From contig NC_026660.2 of assembly GCF_000004075.3 (NCBI RefSeq), positions 8,556,001-8,620,000 on the forward strand: DNA of 64,000 nt, written 5' to 3'. Position 1 is the first letter of the stretch. Each line of letters begins with the position of its first letter. A program made the translations under genes and the position numbers. Under the pieces are notes generated by a model. It did no database searches. It saw only the letters and a program-made list of their open reading frames with translations, and was not told where the DNA came from. This DNA is from Cucumis sativus. Its lineage: Eukaryota; Streptophyta; Magnoliopsida; Cucurbitales; Cucurbitaceae. This document shows, piece by piece, positions 48,126 through 59,744 of the stretch.

Positions 48126-48582
48126 GCTGAGCTGCTGACATTTTCCGATTGTTCTAAAGTACTCCTAATAATATATTTCCTTGTACCTCATGCGCCTGTG
48201 GATTTCATTTCAATCTGGAATTGTTTCTCAGACTAGTATATGGGCTTATCTTTGTAGCTTTTTCTTGACGCTTTGGTTATTTCACGCACCAAAGTTCACA
48301 TCCAATAATAATTTACCATCATTTAAGCCCCCGCAAACTCATTCATTGGATTTGAAGAAAGGGCATTTGTGGTTCAGAGTTTGTGATTGAACAAAGCATT
48401 TTTGAGTTATCAGTTTATTGCAATCTTTGGTGTCATTTTGTTAACGATTGGATCACTTGGTTTGATTACATGCAATTAGAAACATTGTGTTCCATGAGCT
48501 TTATGCACTGCGACACAACACAACACCCATATGGCTATTGAAACATACGAAAGATAAAACATTTAACAGTTGGGCATTCAAT

Positions 48583-50024
48583 TTAAAACTCTGACTCCTC
48601 TGGCTCTTCCTTGTTTTCTTCTTCTTCTTTACCATCTTCCTTGGAGTCCATTCCTCGTTCTGGTTCTTGGTTTTCTTCACTTTTTGAGTCATTTTGCTCC
48701 ATCTCTTCACCTGGGTTTTGCTTAATGCTATCATCTTCCACGTCTCCATTCCCATTTTTCTCTCTGGATGTGTCATTTTCTGAATTCAAATTTTCTTGTA
48801 CCATTTTGTTTTCCATTTCCATCAAATTTTCTTTTGCGCCCTGTGTGTGCTCCTCTTTCATTTTCTCCTCTGCTCCATCAATGAACTTCCCATGTGTTGT
48901 GCCATCGGCTCTATTGTCGTTCAAATTTCTGTTTCTGCTATCCTTCTTCGATTTCTTCGATATCAGTCTCCATCCATTGTCCACTGCCCTTCTTTTGGCT
49001 ATGTATCTCCATCTCTTTCCTCTGATCTTCCGTGTATTCCCATATTTGCCTGTTTCTGTTTTCATCTTAATTTCACTCCTTGCAATCTTATTAGCTCTTC
49101 CATTTTCAACTTCTTCAGAATGCCCGACTTCTTTCTCCTTATGTTCGTTGGTGATTTTAGTCTCCTCGCCCTCAAGTTCCCTCCCAATGGCATTTTCACC
49201 CTCGTCTCCCAACTTCTCTTGCTTCTGCCTTTCCTCCACTCCTTCATGACCCTCTAACTTCTGAGTTTCAATCTCATGAAAACCTGTCGATTTACTCCCC
49301 CCTCTGTTGTTATCCATTGATTCACTCTCTCCTCTTCCTCCGCTCGATTCAAGCAATTGCTCCCTTAGTGTTTCAGACGTTTTTGAATCCCCACGTGGGT
49401 CTGAATCTGATGAATCATTAGCCGCAACAGCTGCAGGAGACTCGAGTCGACGTCTCAATTCCTCTAACTCATCTTCCTTTTGCTTGAGGCTTTTCGTTAA
49501 AGCAACCACTTGAGGATTTTCGTTTCCAGATTCAATTTCTTTCTCCCTCAAAGTTTTGATCTCACTCTGCTTTTCTTGGAGTGCAACACTTGTGATTTTC
49601 TGCTCGTCTCTGAGTGAGTCAATGGTGGATTGCAACTCCAGTAGCCTCCTATCAAGCTCCATCTTCTTGGTTCGGAGCACATACAGCGCTGCAGTCATGT
49701 CTTCGTGGCTCTTCGCCAATTCCTTGCTTCGATCCTTCTCTTTCTGTTCATTCAAAACAGAAATGAATACAATTAAGTGAGACCGAGTGACAAGGGAATG
49801 CATGGAAGAAGGATAATGAATGAGTTGACCTGAAAGAGGAGTTGAAAGGAACGGAGGTCTTGATCTGTGCGTTTGAGAAGAAGGTTGCAAATACGCCTTT
49901 CTCTGAATTTGTTAAGAAGCATAACTCCTAGCAAGGCTGCCCCAAATGCAATAAGCAGCATCAGAGCATAAGACCTTCCTCTGCTGCTGCTTGCTTTACT
50001 CTGAAGGCTCCCAACAGAACCCAT
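48583..50024 (-). CDS. Membrane-anchored coiled-coil protein, acidic C-terminus (451 aa)
   Basis: Two exons: 50024-49830 and 49743-48583, giving 451 residues. The ATG at 50024 is the only in-frame ATG; the open frame upstream lacks one. One hydrophobic segment at about 19-37 (YALMLLIAFGAALLGVMLL) should anchor it near the N-terminus. A long heptad-like coiled coil follows (about 55-170), then a mixed basic/acidic region (RKIRGKRWRYIAKRRAVDNG) and a Glu-rich tail. In plant databases such proteins are often labelled micronuclear linker histone polyprotein-like, a composition-driven name that says nothing about function. Localisation (ER, nuclear envelope or Golgi) cannot be told. The antisense strand shows long ORFs that are shadows of this biased composition. 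Confidence 0.8.
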
Positions 50025-50209
50025 CTGCAAGAAGAAGAAGAGAAGAAGAAGAAAGAGTAATAGAGGGCTTGGGAATTTTATTGAAGAAGGAGAAATGGGA
50101 AATGAATTTATACATTGAAAATGGAGATTTCTTTGCTTGTCATGTAAAAAAGAACATGCAACCACTACTCTGAAAGCGGAGTTAGCAAGGTAGAGGAAAG
50201 CATGGGAAC

Positions 50210-51230
50210 TGCGCTCAAACCGCTGATTTTGGATGTTATTTTCGTTTTCTTTATTCTTTTTTTAGTCTTTCTATGTCTCAATATTACACAGATTTTTTTT
50301 TTTTTTAAAAAAAATGTGTGCAATACTCCCTATTCTTTTATGACGACTTTTTTTTTCTTCTATCTATTGTTCTATAATTTTTCTGTTTCACTTCTCTCAA
50401 GATCATCTTGCTTTTGAATCATGAGATTTCTGACTTATCTCAAGGTATTATTTTTTTTTGTTGAGGAGCATTTCTGTGTTTTTATGAATGCTTCTAACTT
50501 TCTCTAAAATTCTTAGAGTGGAGAACAAAGTTACCTATAGTTTAGCAGCTTCTCCATCTGGGAACTCCTATTTTTCTTGTGAGTTTCTTTCTCCATATTT
50601 TCCATCTTCATGAAGAGAGATTGGTGTTGAGTTGTTTCGTTGGTTATTATGAATTTGAATTTGAAAAATAAGAGATAGGTCATGAATTTCAGTTTAAAAA
50701 AGAAAATCAAACCTTTGAAATCATTTCAGTCAAAGTTCCAACCTTTTGTAAATTTTTTTGTTCATTCTTGTTAGCTAGAGTTGTATTTTTCTTGGCTTTG
50801 CATGGGATTCTAACGAAGGTATAGAACTACCTTTCTGAAGATAATTTTTTTTTGTTTGTTTCTTTTAGGGTTTAGGCTCAACCTCATGTCAGAGTGGGAA
50901 TTTAAATTTAAGCCTACAAGTGAATGTATAATTCTTAACTACTCCACCTATGTATAGACATGCATGCCCTTTGTGGATCTCTTGTGACTTGATTTGGAAG
51001 GTTTTCTAGACCAATTTGGATTTTCTTGGATATCTATTCTATTTATTTTTTATATTTTATGAAAAAATATTTATTTTGAATTTAACTTTGATAAAGTTAT
51101 AGATTTAACAATAAAATTGAGTTAAGAAAATTGATTCCCAAACTAATTACATTTTAATTCTTTTTATTAAATTAAAATAAAGGAAAATTATCATAACTTT
51201 ATCTAAATACATAGTTTAATTGAAGGGGTA
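50210..51230. other. Intergenic DNA upstream of the coiled-coil gene
   Basis: T-rich runs and short ORFs only; the promoter of the minus-strand gene is presumably at 50.03-50.3 kb. Nothing else supported. Confidence 0.35.
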
Positions 51231-52370
51231 TTTAAAAAAATATGACAAATCGCTAAAATATTTATACCTATAAAACAATTTTGAAAATAGAAAAGACCTA
51301 CATATCCATAATGGAAAATACCAAAAATATCCTAATTCAATATGCGATTAATCGACCATTTGTGCACATGAGTAATCTTCTTTGAAATGATGGTGTTCTA
51401 CCGTCTAAATGAATTATTTACGATCGTTTAAATTATGATATATGATTGTGTAGTTCTTTTTTAACGATGGAGAAAAAGACTTCAAATTTAAACGATCGTG
51501 TTGGTCGTGGCAAACGATCATGTTGACCATGGAAAACAATCACATTGATTATTGTAAGCGATGATGTAGTTCAATGCAAATTATCGTTAAAAACTTCAAA
51601 TCTAATTATCGTGTTGATCATGGTAAACAATCGTGTTAACCATGTTAAATGATCATGTTGACTACAGTAAACGATCATTTAGATCACAATACACAATCAG
51701 GTTGTTCATTTTCAACAATGAAGAAAAAACTTCAATTTTAAATAATCATGTTGACCATGAAAAACAATTGTGTTGATTATAATAAGCGATCATGTAGTCC
51801 AATGTAAATGATCATTAAAACGTCAAATCTATTGATCGGGTTGACTATGAGAAACGATCGCACTAACCATAGTAAGTAATCGTGTAGATCATGATATATG
51901 ATCTTGTAATGTTTTAAAACAATGAAAAAAAAACTTCAAATTTAAATAATCGTGTTAATCATGGTAAATGATCATGTTGATAATTTAAAACAATATTTAA
52001 ACGATCTTGATATTCTCGAATATGAGGAAGATGAAGAAGAATAGAAACAATCGTGATATAATTTCAAAAAATCTTGTCGAAAAAATGATGAATATGAAAT
52101 AAGAGATTTAAACATAAAAATAAATTGTTTAAAAATAGAGGAATAAATCGTTTAACAATAGAAGAAAGAAATTTTGGAGGAGAAGATGAATGAATCGAAG
52201 ATAAATAAACCTTAAAGAAGAAGAAAGAGAGTGACGAATTGTCTACAATATTCCAGAGCAAATCTGAAATTTACAAAAATACAATATTGGCTTTATGAAA
52301 AAAAAATTTTGTTACACGAACCATAAATACTTTTAGATTTGTTACATTTACGTAAATTATCTTACTTCAC
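51230..52370. repeat. Repeat block with a roughly 22-bp minisatellite (AACGATCGTGTTGACCATGG)
   Basis: From about 51485 to 51990 degenerate tandem units of roughly 20-24 bp repeat the theme AACGATCGTGTTGACCATGG(TA). Variants have ATCATG, TTGATTATTG or TAGTTCAATG. The surrounding ends carry AAATATTTA-like and TTACGTAAAT-like sequence in opposite orientations, so the whole may be a foldback transposon with an expanded internal minisatellite. Confidence 0.55.
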
Positions 52371-55250
52371 ACATTAGATTACATTCCCTCCTTAAGCTAA
52401 ACAAATTCACAAGAATGACCAAAAGTTTAAATTCAAAATATCCATCCTATATATTGTCAACTACTCTCTATAATTAACTTCTTTTTTATGACAATTAGAC
52501 CTTAACACGTGTCATACACGTGATATTTGTATTTTGTTTTTATTTCATTAGCTAGATTATTTTTTTATGATAACAACATTTTCTTTATATTAATTTTTCT
52601 TTTAAATGTTGTTTAAAATTAAATCAATAGATAGTTCTTAAAAATGGAATGGTACATTGATTTCTAGACACAATTTTACTTTGTCACTCTTTAAAAATGA
52701 ATTAACTATATTACATTAGTTTTTTATATTAAATTTTATAAACTTTTAGAAAAGAGAGATGACAAGAGAATAAAAATACAAATCAAGAGAAGTGACAAAC
52801 ACAAAGTTTTCCTCTTATACAAGTACATATAGACAATTGATGAAATTTTTTTAACAATAATTTCATAAATCACTACCAAATAGCTATAATTTAAGGATGT
52901 ATTTTTCTATTAGTGGGTCTTGTTCTATTGTTGTTTGTATAAACCTTCGAATATGCTTTCACTTTAACTTATGCCTATGAATTTACATATTAGACCAAAT
53001 CTAAAAACCTCTCGATTTGATTAGTATAGTCTTTGGTGGATAGATCGATTAGGCATTCAATAGTTAAAAAGATGTTCTAAAGTGTAATTTTTATATACCA
53101 ACTTGAAACATTGATGAAATGTAAAAGATTTTTGAGAGATATAATTTTAAAACAAACACATCTAGAAAAGTTTACAACAACTAAAATAAATAAATAAATA
53201 AATAAAAATAAAAAAGAGATAAAGAAAAGAAAAGACTTACGTTCAAACTATAAGATTAGAAACATGCAATCAAACAAAGATATTTTCTTTGTTGAATGCT
53301 ATCCAATTTGTTTGCAAACTTAGGGATGTAGAAAAATGGATTTTTATAGCCATCCAAAACTCGACTAATTGATGCTATTTAAGAATTTTTAAAAGTTTGT
53401 TAATTATATTAGTTAATCAATTTAGTTATTAATTGATTGCATTTAAAAGTTGCATAAACTTTTTTGTTTTCTTATTACAAATTTATGATTAGCATACTTA
53501 TCTAATAAGGTATTTATAAATCATATAATTTTTTTTTCAATTAGCATAATTTCAAATAGAATGGAATAAAAGAGGTGAATGAATTATTGATTATTTTTAT
53601 TTTAGAAATTGGATAAACTTTTGGTTTTGTTGAGCAATGAGTGGTTCATAAGTTACAATTAACCTAATAAATTCTTAAGTATTTATAAAATCATCTTATC
53701 TATTCTTCAGTACCATTAAAATAGAAAAGTGAAAAGACAAAATTGTAATACAATAATAGAAAATAATACAATGGAATGACAAAAATGTCATAGAAAAATT
53801 ATCCTCATCCAAACTTTTATATATACTGTAGATAGATATGTGCGGTGTAGTGGAATTGAACTTCTAACCTTAACTTAAGTATCAATTTTATGTTATTTTG
53901 AGTTAATAACAAAAGAAAATTATTAAAGGAAGCCATTAAATTACATGCAATTTGCACTCATGATAAAATATAAAAAGAAAATTATGCGCATGATTCAAGA
54001 TTTTAAAATTTGTAGAAATGCCAAATTAACATGTCCAACCAAAATGCCCTTATGGTTAAAAATGTAGAACTGGTTGCATTTGATATCGTTAGATTTCTAT
54101 CATATTGTCATATGATTACCACTAATTATCAATAATGTCGATTGTTATTTGATTATTGTTAGATTGCTATTTGATGTTCACTGTTAATGGTACCGATTTT
54201 TATCATCTGATTGTTGTTTAATTTAATATTGATTGTTATTTAATTGCAAATGATCCAAATAGCATTGCTATTTGGTGACCTTATATTTTTATATATAATA
54301 TATAATTACTAATTAGTTTCTTATAAATAATCTCATTACCGGTAAGATTTTATCAAGTATTAAGGTAGTTCAGGATTACAATCATAAGATCATATGATTA
54401 CCTTCTATTTTTTTGTCAATCTAAAATATTTTTATTTTGCCAATTACTAAATAGTTTTGATTATCATCTATTTTTTATAATCTACACATTGTCAATCATT
54501 CCAACTTGGCCATAGAAAGCTTAACCACAACAACAAAATGTTGAATTAGTTTATGATTATCATTTGATTACTTTTTCATTTTTTTTTCAACTTTAGTATT
54601 TAATTTAATTACTTTAGGAAAAATACCTTCTACTTTTTTTTCTCCCCAATTTTAGTTTGTCTTATCGTATAGTTATTTGATTACCTTCCTTGATTACCTT
54701 TTACTATATTTTGTTTTCAATTTTAATTAGCATTGTGAAAAGATTTGATAATTACCTTCTATTTTTTAAAATTTTTAATTATATAGTCATTTAACTACCT
54801 TATGATTACGTTTTTTTTGTCACAGTAATATTTTATATTGTTTGATTTTCTTTTGATCGTCATTTAATTAACTTTTATTTTTTGACATGTCTAATTTCTA
54901 TTTGATATTGATTGTGTTATCTAATTTCTATCGTATCATATGTGTATGTGATGAATTTCATATCTCAAACCATTTTTATATCTTCCATTTAACTCAATTT
55001 TCATTTCAGCTTAAAGAAGGCTTGATTTTTACAACAATTTGCAAGAAGGGATGAGAAAGAAAGGAAAGAAGACGTGCGAAAGGGAAAAGAAATGAGGGTA
55101 ATTTTGAAACTCTAAAGAATAAATTAATCAGACTTAATTTTATTGATTTTTTTTACTATATTTACAATATAAAAAAAAAAAGAGAAGATCTGAATTTTAG
55201 TTAAAGAAATGCCTATTAAATTATGATGGATCCTCACGTTATTTTGTATA
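52371..55250. other. AT-rich intergenic DNA
   Basis: No gene. From about 54370 to 54860 the phrase GATTACCTTCTATTTTTT recurs in variable form, making a loose degenerate repeat. A short AAAT run lies near 53186-53212. Confidence 0.4.
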
Positions 55251-55267
55251 CATAAGTTGAATTACTC

Positions 55268-55672
55268 TTAAAAAAGTTGGAAGTCTAAGATAACACATGA
55301 AATTGCTTCATTTATGGTTTTGTTGAAAGGAATATCCCAACCCTCTTTGACTTTGCTCCTTCTTTCCACACGAAGTTTAAACTTTAAACCTTCTTCCTTA
55401 ATAATTGGGTATGGCCTAATAAAGAAGTTAATGCTGGGCTTACTCTGAAAAGCCCTTGAGCTTCCACCCATTTCAAGCCCACCAAAACTCTCCTCAATTT
55501 GAAGACTTTCAGGATAAATCGATGCCTCCATAATGGAGTTCTTGTGATTCGACGAGAGAATTGCTCCAGCGGACAAGCCGAAATTGAAGCCACCCCCTAG
55601 CAGCTGACAGGTAAAATCTAGAGACGAATAACTTTTCCTTTTTCTCGTTAAATCAGTTTCCATGGACGACAT
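55268..55672 (-). CDS. Possible divergent hypothetical ORF (134 aa)
   Basis: An open frame of 134 codons starts with MSSMETDLTRKRKSYSSLDF and runs away from the LTO1 gene. Its second ATG (55663-55661) overlaps the LTO1 ATG in a shared CATG. I recognise no domain. The frame is longer than most random ORFs in this AT-rich DNA and the local composition is less AT-rich, but this may simply be promoter and leader sequence of LTO1. Treat as unproven. Confidence 0.25.
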   Translation of the reverse strand: MSSMETDLTRKRKSYSSLDFTCQLLGGGFNFGLSAGAILSSNHKNSIMEASIYPESLQIEESFGGLEMGGSSRAFQSKPSINFFIRPYPIIKEEGLKFKLRVERRSKVKEGWDIPFNKTINEAISCVILDFQLF

Positions 55673-56078
55673 TTTCGATTCTTCCCTCAATCTTGAAGAG
55701 GCCCACTTGAAGGAAGGTTATGCCGACGGCTATAAAGATGGTCTCGTCGCTGGCAAAGAAGAGGCTGAGCAAGTAGGCCTTAAAGTTGGTTTCGAGGTCG
55801 GCGAGGAACTAGGGTTCTACAGAGGGTGTGTGGACGTGTGGAATTCTGTAATTCGGATCGAACCGGAACGGTTTTCTATTCGGGTTCGAAAGAGTGTGAA
55901 GCTGATGGAGGAGTTGCTAGAGAAATATCCACTTCAAGATCCTGAGAATGAGCAAGTTCAGGAGCTGATGGAAGGGTTGAGGCTCAAATTCAGAGCGGTT
56001 TCTGCCACTTTGGGCGTCAAATTGGAGTATCATGGCTATCCTAAATCGATTTCAGATGGAAAGGATATCGAGTTTTGA
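55662..56078 (+). CDS. LTO1: LTO1/ORAOV1 homologue, Yae1 family (138 aa)
   Basis: A single exon of 138 residues. Residues 19-55 form a deca-GX3 motif: Gly every fourth residue at 19, 23, 27, 31, 39, 43, 47, 51 and 55, with Ala at position 35. This is the hallmark of Yae1/Lto1 proteins. In yeast and human cells, Yae1 and Lto1 form an adaptor complex that recruits the ABC protein Rli1/ABCE1 to the cytosolic iron-sulfur assembly (CIA) machinery; Lto1 supplies the C-terminal tail recognised by the CIA targeting complex. In other eukaryotes that tail often ends in Trp. This protein ends DIEF, so Phe may take that place. The start is the first ATG, followed by an acidic MDDIFDSSLNLEE typical of the family. 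Confidence 0.85.
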   Translation: MDDIFDSSLNLEEAHLKEGYADGYKDGLVAGKEEAEQVGLKVGFEVGEELGFYRGCVDVWNSVIRIEPERFSIRVRKSVKLMEELLEKYPLQDPENEQVQELMEGLRLKFRAVSATLGVKLEYHGYPKSISDGKDIEF

Positions 56079-56647
56079 TTTTATTTGTGTGGAGATTGTG
56101 TAAATAGGCTCTTTGGAAATTCACAATAGGTGTTGAAACGATTGGTGAAAATTTGAGTCTTGTTATATGATTGTTTGGTCTTATATCTCCTGAGAATTCC
56201 CTGTTTCATCTTTTATGGTGATAATTTTTAGTTGTAGTGTAGAGGCTGGGCGTACTTTTCGGCATTTGTGTATTAGATTTTGTAAACAAAAAATGCCGAA
56301 TCATTATTCGATATAGATGAAGTATGGTCTGGTTGAAGTTCTTGGAAGAAGGACTAGAAAGCTATCGCTTGAAAGTGTCAATTTTATCACGATTCATGAT
56401 ATTAACTTATTATTTTTCATAATTAGTGTATTTCTCCCAAAGATGAATTGCTGCATTGCTTCCCTTCTCAAATAATTTTAGATAGATTTTCAAACTTTAT
56501 ATATAAGTTTGATCATGAACCTTGTAACTCGGATATATCAGTTTCTTGTGAAAGAAAAATTACACACGCAAAGCAACATCTATTGATTAGGGGGTTTTAC
56601 ATATTTGTACCATTTTGTGCAGCTAGTGACCTGCAGTAAAGAGAAAA

Positions 56648-58472
56648 ATGTCAAAATTGTTTCTTGCTTGCTGCAAGGTATACATCTCAGAAAGCAGAAA
56701 TAAGGCTGCGCTGGAGTCCATTGAACGAGCTACCAAGCTCTTCCCTGATGCACCTATTATCAACAAATTCACGGATGAGGTTTATAACAGAGTTGGATAT
56801 ACCCTTGTTTCAAAGCTCCCATCACATCTATCTGGAAAGTCATGTTCCCTGATAAGTGCGGTCCTGAACATGGTTAAGGCTGCATTTTCAGCAATTGATT
56901 TCAATTCGCATTGTGGCAGCCACCCGAGACTTGGAGTTGTTGATCATATATGCTTTCATCCATTGGCCTCTGCAACTTTGGAGGATGCCGCTCTTATCGC
57001 AAAATATCTGGCAGCTGATGTTGGATATAGTCTACAAGGTCTGTACTTCTTTTCACAAAAACATGTATTTAATCCCTCAAATTTAATTTAATTTTTAATT
57101 TTGCACTTTTAAGTGAAAATTTTATGTTCTCAAAATTGGTTTCCAATGATTACAAACATATTTTAGAGTGATTTTGAAAATGGTAGAACATGATTCTAAC
57201 AATTTCAGAATTACTCCCGGATTCTAGGCTGCAAAAAGTGGGAGGAACCATAATTTTGGAGGCATTTCCATCGATATTTTAGAACTGATAAACCAGCGAC
57301 ATGCACATGTGCTATGAAATTCATGGACTTTCTCAACTTTGCAAAATTTCCTAAAGTCGAAGGCTTTAACTTTAGCAATTGGTTGTATTTTGTTTTGCAA
57401 ACGCATTGCTTCAATGTATTGAATTCAGAGAGTGCCTCAATGGTGCTATCAAAGTTCTGAGTAACCAAATATCCTTGTGTCCTGACTTAGGACTTGTAAT
57501 TTAAGAAATATCCTTGTGCTCTGGCTAGTACTTGGAATTTCAGAAGCACAAACACTTTAGTTTAGTTTGGCTAGCATGTCCGTGTCCGACATACTTATAA
57601 CACTTTTTGGGTAAACTAAAAAGACACATTAGTCAAAATAGTAATAACTTTTGGGTGTGAAATACATCAAGTTAAATTCTTTAAGCATATAAATGCATCA
57701 ATTCATGTACTTTGTATTTTCTTTTGGTAGAAAAATGGTATATAACTTTTTAGACAATGTATATTTTAATAAACGTATCTTTATCGTGTCGTGTCTTAGA
57801 TTTTTAAAATATGACGTGACACGAAAAAATATGACGTTTCACCATGTTCGTGTCATGACATAATCTGAGAGTAGTGTTTCATGGTATCAACTGGTCTGTT
57901 TTATCAATATCTCTCATATCATTTATATTATGGGGTGCTGATGATCTAAACCATAGCCTGCAGTCCCAACATTTTTATATGGAGCGGCTCATGAAGAGGG
58001 GAGGAAACTAGCAGTGATCAGAAGAGAGCTCGGTTATTTCAAGCCAAATTCTGAGGGCTCAAAGTGGGCTGGAGGGTTGAAATCAGATTCATTGCCACTG
58101 AAGCCAGATGACGGTCCAGCTGAAGCAAGTAAAGCAAAAGGGGTTGTGGTGATTGGAGCAACAAAGTGGGTTGATAACTACAATGTCCCAGTTTTCTCTA
58201 CCAATATCAGTGCTGTTCGTAAGATTGCGAAGCAAGTGAGCGAGCGAGGAGGTGGACTTTCTTCTGTTCAAGCAATGGCCCTTGCTCATGATGAGGGTGT
58301 AATTGAGGTGGCTTGTAATTTGCTTGAACCAAGTAAAGTGGGAGGAAAAATGGTTCAGCAGGAAGTTGAACGGCTTGCGGAAAATGAAGGTTTAGGCGTG
58401 GGGGAAGGTTATTTCACAGACCTCTCGCAAGAGAGTATTATTGAAAGGTACCTCGAATTGTTTTCTTTGTAA
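56648..58472 (+). CDS. Formiminotransferase N-domain-like protein, tandem copy 1 (299 aa)
   Basis: Two coding exons, 56648-57038 and 57964-58472, keep frame and give 299 residues. The protein matches the N-terminal formiminotransferase subdomain of FTCD: an early CCKVYISESRN, then VYNRVGYTLV, HPRLGVVD (His92 corresponds to the catalytic His in animal FTCD) and later VPTFLYGAAHEEGRK and NISAVRKIAKQVSERGGGL. Animal FTCD transfers a formimino group from formiminoglutamate to tetrahydrofolate. The plant proteins (Arabidopsis At2g20830 type) lack the cyclodeaminase domain and their substrate is not established. A TAA lies just before the ATG behind an acceptor-like TGCAG, so there is probably a non-coding 5' exon. 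The intron after ...SLQ is phase 1 and matches that of copy 2. Confidence 0.88.
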
Positions 58473-58639
58473 TTTTGTGACTTGCATTTGACTTTTTATA
58501 TTTTATGTATCTTATGCTTTTGATTTTTATACCAACACTTGTTGACATGTTTTGATCTTCTAAGTATGTGGTTTTAAAGATTCCAAGTTTTCTCTCGTTT
58601 CTTCTAATAATACTAATACTAATCATTGTTGTTTATTAA

Positions 58640-59740
58640 ACTTATCAACACATCCTTAAAAGGTTGATTGTTCGAAAGAACTTCTCCGAGGGTTCTAACA
58701 ATCAATTTTATAATACCTAACTATCTATCTATAGAACAAGTGTCAAGTTGATTTTTAGGGAGGCAGGTATATATATAGTAGTTTCAATCTTAGTTAGAAT
58801 TCCTAAGGGGGTAATTTGGTAGAGAATTAAGGTTAATTGTCGACTAAATCTTATCAACTAACACTAGTTTTATGATTCACGGTTAAACATTTTTTAAAAT
58901 TAGAATCCAAATTCTGAATCTGCCACTAAACACATATCTGAAAGCAATTGTTTTCAAATTCTCTACCAAATAGTCTCTTGAAATTAAGAATGAGGCTAGC
59001 AAAATCACCTTAGCTTTCAATTGTTAGTCCTAAAAGAACATAAGAAATGTAGGAGAAGAAAAAGGAGGGGAAGAAGAGAGAAACTTGACTGGATGTCAAA
59101 GTAGAATGAGAGTATGCCCTAAAGTTAGGAGAATGGTATTTAAGCCTAGCGCTGAAGGTAGTGTAAGAAGAGAAAGGGTGAGGATGACATAAGTGTAGAG
59201 AGTAATTTTTTGTTCAACTAAACATGCCTTTATATAGGCTTACAAAATGAAACCATAGAATTTCAATGGTTAATAAACCATTATTATTTTAACTCTCATA
59301 ACTTCTAAAAACTTCCAAAATGAACACAATGTAATATGAAAACCAAAATCAATTTAATTTATACAACTCTTCAAATTCTCATTAACAATATGAACCTTTT
59401 ACATTCTAAACCCCCCTCCCAATTTGTTTGGTAATTTGGCTCCACATTCTATTGGTGTTCCAACTGAACTAGCATCATCCATATAGAACATTTTAAGCAT
59501 TCTTCTAGCATAACCCTCTTCAGATATAAAAATCTCATATTCACTTTGTTAGACCTCGATCCAAAGATAATAACTCATGAGACCAATGTCTGTAATTTTA
59601 AACTCATTTGTCATCTCCCTTTTAAATTCACAAAAAATGGGAGGATTGTTATGTAAATATCAAATTGTAACATAGAAACATATGATTAGTATGTTTTCAC
59701 CATGCATTTTGATATATAGGGTCGGTAATAGTGCCAACAA
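58640..59740. other. Intergenic DNA downstream of FT-like copy 1
   Basis: AT-rich with no ORF or named repeat. It ends at the CACTA terminus at 59745. Confidence 0.4.
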
Positions 59741-59744
59741 CTTG

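Noticed and set aside
48611-49257. Long plus-strand ORFs (212 and 153 codons)
   Set aside because: They are antisense to the Glu/Lys-rich exon of the coiled-coil gene; such repetitive codons leave the opposite frames open.
50025-50165. 47-codon N-terminal extension of the coiled-coil gene
   Set aside because: The open frame upstream has only GTG, not ATG; it would add a poly-Leu stretch that looks like translated leader.
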